From Viscum album (Eukaryota > Streptophyta > Magnoliopsida > Santalales > Viscaceae): a DNA stretch of 64,000 nucleotides. The position numbers and the translations under genes are program-made. The first letter of the stretch is position 1. Every line of letters starts with the position of its first letter. This document shows positions 59,042-64,000 of the stretch, in pieces. The notes beneath the pieces are model-generated. The model made no database searches, had not been told where the DNA came from, and saw only the letters and a program-made list of their open reading frames with translations. Location of the stretch: positions 1,366,344,393 to 1,366,408,392 of the forward strand of contig OY728130.1 in assembly GCA_963277665.1 (NCBI GenBank), written 5' to 3'.

Positions 59042-61943
59042 TGTGATTTATCTTTCACTAACACTTTCCAAGGAATGAAATTAGGTTCAATTTATGAAAT
59101 ATATGTGATAAAAATGAAATAATTATTATATTCCTGAAATATTTATCATTATGAAAATATAATATTCTTTCTTACCTTGTTACTCACTTAAATATGGTAA
59201 CATCGTTCGTGTATGTGTGGACTACCGTTTTCTCGAAGTGATGCGACTCTCTTTTCATCACCTCCCCACATGGATAATGTATATAAGTATATTTAAAGAA
59301 ATAAAATGGTTTATATGATATTATGACTATTATTTAAAGATAAAATTTTACTTAAATCCTTTTCATAATTATTTGTGAAAAATATAAATGTTACTCATGC
59401 GTACATACAACATATTGTCTCCATGATCGTGACATCCTTTATTTTTCATAACCTTATTTAATGATTGATTTTAAAAGTATAATTGATGTTTAAATACAAT
59501 AATTATGTCATTATTATTATTCTAGATATGATAGAACTATATAATATGTGTGATAACCAAAGCTTTATGAAAAAATTTATAATAAAAAACATGGCAATTA
59601 ATATATGAAACAATGAAAATTAAAAAAAACTATTAATGAACAAGTGATAAGATGTTATGAAATGATAATTTATGATATTAAAAATATTATTATGTTTTTT
59701 AAATGTTAATAACATGTTTAAAACTAATATACATGAGTTTAAATAATGTTCAATTAAAAGGAAGCAAGAGGTAGGGGACTTCGTCTTAATTTCCCATCAT
59801 TGAGGCATATTTTATAATTGTGAACCTAATTTATTTTATATGGTGTACATAATTCCCCTTTGAAATATAATATCATGATTAATTAATAATTCATTATATT
59901 TTAAGTTTGAATCTAAAATATTTCATTTAAGGGGATTTGACTTGAAATTTACCTTGTGGAAAAGAACTTCATAACTTAATTTATTTTCACTGAGTTATAT
60001 TACTCCTTCATTATCTTTGATATTCCAAGATTATGTGTAATAGATTTTTATTTTATTATGTTTTATTTCCACTTTTTTTATATAGATTTACATTTGATAC
60101 ACATAATAAATTCATTGATTAATTTTTAAATTAAAATTATGGTCATTATAAGGGTTTATTTCATAATCTCATTCAAATCGATATTGTTTATTTTTGAATT
60201 TTAGTTTTAGGAAATTAATTGACTGTTTCAGAATAAACTCATATAATTTTTTTATCCACTATTTATTCATGAAAATTTTATATTATATTATTATTTCTCC
60301 ACTATTTGGTATTAAAATAATTGAGAAAATGTTTTTAAGAAAATCTAACTTCATTTCCCTCTTCGGTTGGAATTTTTTTTTCTTCCAAAAACATTTTTCT
60401 AAAAATGTCTTCAAAGATTATTTTAAACTTTAAATATGATTTATTAAATACATTTCACTCATTTTTACTTTTTAAAAAATGTTTTTAGTGGAATCTTGAT
60501 GATGTTTTCAAAACAATCCCTATTTGTATTTTATTGAAAATGTGAAATAAATCGTTGTTTTAGCATACACGACATGTACATAATTTACTTAAATCATTAT
60601 CAATAAATTTTTTAAATATTTATTTATAAGTTTAAATAGTTATTTTAAAAGAATTTTTTTAAAAATGTCTTGTGAACTTTAATTTTTAAAAAGTTTTTTC
60701 AAATGAAAATTATATTTTCCTCAAGAATGTTTTTAAGGATCTTTTTATGGTATTTCTATTCATAAATGACAAAAAAATTATATTATTAATCTAATGGGTA
60801 TATATTGTATTGATACCATACTTATTCTTAATTTTGATGGTTTTTGAACATTTTGACCAAGGAAAGTATTGATATTAACATCCTTGATGCATTTGTTGTC
60901 ATTATTAACTTTCCTTTGAATTATTCACTTTTCTGTGGACATTAAATTTAAAATAAATGTAAATATTATTTATCATGGATATGTTTATTGGTTAAACCAT
61001 ATCAATTATATATGTGATGTTTTACTTTGACAATTTTTTGATTGACTTTGGAAATATCGATAAGTTATCATCTTTTACTTAATAGGAGTATGTTTTTTTG
61101 ATAAGGCACATTATTCATGTTTTAAATAGATTATTAAATATATAAAGAATGATTTAGACCTGAAGAAAAGGGTGGGGACTATTTATATAGATCCCCCAGA
61201 TGAATCGGTAGGTCTCATTAGACAAAATTAGTAGGCCAAACCCAATGAGTTTGTGCCCAGAAGTTTTAAACTGTCTTGTGAAAGGTCTTAATAGTAGAGA
61301 TATAGTTGGAAAAACCATATCGGTTTGTTTCCGGTAGTTTTAAATAATCTTGTGAAAGGTATTTAAGGTATATGTATCATGATTCTTGAGATCCTAGAAT
61401 TAAATAATTAATCATTTCCTTGATTGATAATTTAGTTATCTTATTATCCAAGATATTTTCAACATGATATTATCTCTGGATGCATTTCATTATCAGTTTA
61501 CTGATTTACTGGCACGTGTCTTTAGATATTTACCATTCCATATTGATTATACCTTTTCATATCATGATATTTAAGTTATTTAAATGACACGTGTGCTTAG
61601 TTATTTACCCTTCCATTTTGATTACTCCTATTTATTGATGATCGAATCTGATATACTTAACCTACTCAGAGCATTTGATCTCACCGTTTTTTGTTTAATT
61701 TCCTAGGAATCCATGATGTGTACTATGATTGAAATGAAAAATATATGTTGGAGGGAATAATTATATTCTAAAAAAGTGTTGTAAATTGTATATTAAAATT
61801 TAATATAAGACTTATGTATGAATATAGTTTACCAAGGCTACTAAAATATTTTGTAATTAATGATAAGATTCAATATATCTTGTGATAATGTAGGAAAGAA
61901 TACACCAGATTATGGCTACTGGGGTTGGGGTTTCTATAGTAAT

Positions 61944-62633
61944 GGTAAGTGAACCTAGTTTAGTAAGGGAAACTTTCTATAATGATAGTCTTGGGAGTGA
62001 ACCTTGACTACTAATGTGGCTTATAGAGTAAACCCATTCCACTATGATAGTCTTAGCTTAAGCCTTGAACTACTAGAAAAATGATTTTCTTTACATATGT
62101 TTATGATAAAAATATATTCTTTATTCAAATTTTATGTTCTCATTATTCATGATCTTTGATTCTATTATGATTCATGTCTTATGAACTGCCACGATTTATT
62201 CCATGACTAAATTTTATGATCTATGATATACAGGTTATTGTTTTTAAATGTTATTATCATTTTTTCATACTTTTATTATCATGATATCTTGATATATTTC
62301 TTGTTTAGCCATACTGAGCATCTAATATCACCCTTTATTATGTTTCTCTTCCCTAGTTTATGATGAATGGTATTATGTATGATATGTCTATGAAGGGTGA
62401 TAGTTATGAAGAACATAGTGGGAGATGATGTAGCTCACTTATGGACCAAATGTTTATGTGTCCATGTTTATAAAGGCACTAGAACTAAACGATTCTGGAA
62501 TGTATCATTATTTTATTTAATGAATATTTATCTATTAAAATGTAATATTTATGTATGAGCAGTTTGGTTCTTTATAAACACAGTGTAAGATCATCAATGG
62601 GATGTGATCATTGAAGTCAAGAAAATGTTTACA
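61944..62633 (+). mobile_element. Element C 3' LTR, segment 3 of 3
   Basis: Contains 'ACTGAGCATCTAATATCACCC', like GGGCATTTGAGCTCACCCC of element D, then a 'TTCCCTAGTTTATGATGAATG' block and 'CCATGTTTATAAAGGCACTAG', like 'TTTCCAAGGCTACTAAACC'. The end is placed at TGTTTACA (62633) by analogy with GGCGTTACA, which makes the total C LTR about 4.29 kb. The exact end is uncertain because the other LTR of C is not in the window. Confidence 0.65.
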
Positions 62634-62930
62634 ATCCTATGAATACTCATATAAGATATTGATCAATATCATAAGGATCTTAATTATATTAATAAATAAA
62701 TACTTCCAATAATTTAATATGTTTAATTCAATAATAAAACGACACCTATTTTATTATTATTGGTTTAGTAAAAAAAATTGGATCATTGGAAAAAAAAAAA
62801 TTTTGTGTTGGAAGAGGTGTTTAGAAATATAAATCAGTTAGTTGAGGACAATATAAGATCAAACTCTTAAGAATAATAATAAGATGCTTTTTTACCCCAA
62901 TAATGACAGATTCCCTTTGGAGGTAAAGAA
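62634..62930. other. Flank of element C, no gene seen
   Basis: AT-rich. A short + strand piece near 62803 reads VLEEVFRNINQLVEDNIRSN, which may belong to the coding remnant that follows. Confidence 0.35.
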
Positions 62931-62937
62931 ATTTTAA

Positions 62938-63530
62938 TGGCATCATCAATTTACATGCCTACCATTGGTTAATCTGTTCTATATGATAATCAGTTTGAAT
63001 TTTTAAAAAAGTTAGTAATGAATTGTTCTATGAAAAGAGATATGGAGATCTACTTTGTGAACATTTCTCAAAGAATTTGGAATTTATTTACAAATCTATT
63101 ATATTGTTACAAAAAATGACATGGTAATGAGAATTGGAATGTATACAGATACACTATATCATATTTTAGGTAGACATACTTTAGGACCTTCTATTGATGA
63201 TCACTATGTCTCCACAACATAGATATTTAATGTGATATTTGATCCTTATAAGATCTATTCTATGGATAATACTAGGATTTATGAAGAAGTATCATTACCC
63301 TTACCTACCCATTCAAGTAAGATACCCTTTACCACCATTGATCACATTGATTTGGCTCGATCTCAACAAGCTACTCTTGACATCCAATCCACTTCTGTAA
63401 GGATCAATTAAGGAGATAAAGGTGGACTGGGAGGATTTTTTTACCTTGGTTGATTTTGTTGAAGAAATTGATGATTCTCATATGCCTACTTCCTTCTTTC
63501 CTATTGGATAAACCAAGTCCTTTAAAATTC
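62938..63530 (+). pseudogene. Decayed coding remnant, family not recognised
   Basis: Coding-like runs follow one another on the + strand with frameshifts and stops: MASSIYMPTIG (62938), ELFYEKRYGDLLCEHFSKNL (about 63020), 'FIYKSIILLQKMTW', MRIGMYTDTLYHILGRHTLG (about 63128), 'DDHYVSTT', 'YEEVSLPLPTHSS', DHIDLARSQQATLDIQSTSV (about 63340), 'DWEDFFTLVDFVEEIDDSHM' (about 63425). Amino-acid composition and lack of AT simple sequence suggest a real former protein of about 200 residues or more. I do not recognise it; a retroelement or pararetrovirus-type structural protein, or a host gene fragment, are all possible. Confidence 0.45.
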
Positions 63531-63690
63531 CTCCTCCATAACATCGACTTATGCCACATGAATAATATGTTTTCATTACTAGGTTTCTTAAATAATCATT
63601 CCATCTAAAAATAATATGAATCATTGATTATTTTTATTTATATTTATTTATTTTTTATTTATCTTCTTTCTAACCTGAATGGCCTGAAGG
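63531..63690. other. AT-rich stretch with TTTA repeats
   Basis: (TTTAT)n-like sequence near 63625-63660, ending at 'AACCTGAATGGCCTGAAGG'. It could be the tail side of the LINE-like element that follows on the - strand. Confidence 0.4.
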
Positions 63691-64000
63691 CCTTTATTTT
63701 TATTTATTTTTGATAACCCCCCTTTCAAGGGATGAGGGGGAACCTCTACAAGGCCCGTAGGTTTAAGAGATTACATGACCTGAAGGTCTTAGGGAATTCA
63801 ACTAGACTATCTAAAAGGAACTACCCATCCCCAGTATCTGCATCATGATAGTAGCTCTCCACCTTCGCATAGCCATCTGGCTAGGCTTCCTGTGCAAGCA
63901 CAGGCTGGTCCCAATGGCATAGCCATACCCTCTCATTCTGAAAAATCCATTTGGCTCTGCTCTGGTGAGTGCACCTACTCTGAATCCTCTTCTGGGGCTG
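63691..64000 (-). mobile_element. Possible 3' end of a LINE-like retroposon, running off the window
   Basis: Composition changes abruptly from AT-rich to mixed at about 63715. On the - strand the end reads 'AAAGGGGGGTTATC', then AAAAATAAATAAAAATAAAG, like the adenine-rich tail after a plant LINE 3' region. No RT or nuclease motif is visible in the 300 bases available, and the duplication cannot be checked because the element continues past the window. Confidence 0.4.

Larger units (their letters stand above)
15411..61938 (+). mobile_element. Element B: long-LTR, largely non-coding retrotransposon, split by two CACTA insertions
   Basis: The 5' LTR is 15411-19703 plus 51835-52172 (4631 bp once CACTA-1 is removed) and the 3' LTR is 57318-61938 (4621 bp). 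The flanking duplication is GGAAT (15406-15410) and GTAAT (61939-61943), one base changed. A degraded initiator-tRNA primer site follows the 5' LTR and a purine tract precedes the 3' LTR. The internal region is about 2.0 kb without CACTA-2 and holds only remnants of gag/pol. The LTRs are strongly diverged from each other, so B is old. It inserted into the LTR of element C, which belongs to the same family. Confidence 0.9.
57318..61938 (+). repeat. Element B 3' LTR
   Basis: 4621 bp, collinear with 15411-19703 plus 51835-52172. It holds a TATA box (58463), 'AAGAAGAGGCAACGTTC' (58636), four stem-loop blocks (58805-59440) and the end GGGGTTGGGGTTTCTATA. It is followed by GTAAT, the second copy of the target duplication. 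Frames at 58803-58988 and 60194-60433 are incidental. Confidence 0.9.

Overview
This window is non-genic, AT-rich DNA from a flowering plant and consists almost entirely of transposable elements nested inside one another. The plant assignment rests on Ty3/gypsy chromovirus LTR elements with initiator-tRNA-Met primer sites, two CACTA (En/Spm) DNA transposons, tRNA-derived SINEs and LINE-like tails. I see no intact host gene, rRNA, true tRNA gene or CRISPR array. I cannot name the species.

The nesting can be read from target-site duplications (TSDs). Oldest is element C, a long-LTR chromovirus on the + strand. Its 3' pol end lies at 1-1604, and its 3' LTR is split into 1619-3205, 13398-15410 and 61944 to about 62633. 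The pieces sum to about 4.3 kb. Element A (3206-13392, - strand, TSD CTTTC) is a complete but broken Tekay-like gag-pol element that entered the C LTR. Element B (15411-61938, + strand, TSD GGAAT/GTAAT) also entered it. B has 4.6-kb LTRs and hardly any coding sequence. Its 5' LTR was later split by CACTA-1 (19704-51831, TSD TAT), and its internal region by CACTA-2 (53272-56370, TSD TTT). CACTA-1 in turn received element D (25335-36591, TSD ACTTC), the youngest element, and a poly(A) retroposon (42459-43222, 11-bp TSD).

Elements B, C and D share one LTR family of 4.3-4.6 kb. C carries pol (RNase H, integrase, chromodomain-like end), whereas D carries only the zinc-knuckle end of gag. One window therefore shows a probable autonomous lineage and its large non-autonomous derivatives (LARD / TR-GAG type). 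The LTR promoter (TATAAAA) lies 1.1-1.9 kb inside the LTR. Downstream of it is a repeated stem-loop whose two arms change together between copies.

CACTA-1 encodes, on the - strand, a decayed TNP2-type transposase (transposase-associated, Transposase_21, DUF4218 and DUF4216 segments) and a second, Ptta/DUF8039-like segment. It also holds about 23 monomers of a ~180-bp tandem repeat. Element A holds dense clusters of a 12-14 bp quasi-palindrome in its LTR and its leader. The last 1.4 kb of the window contains a decayed unidentified coding stretch and a LINE-like 3' end.
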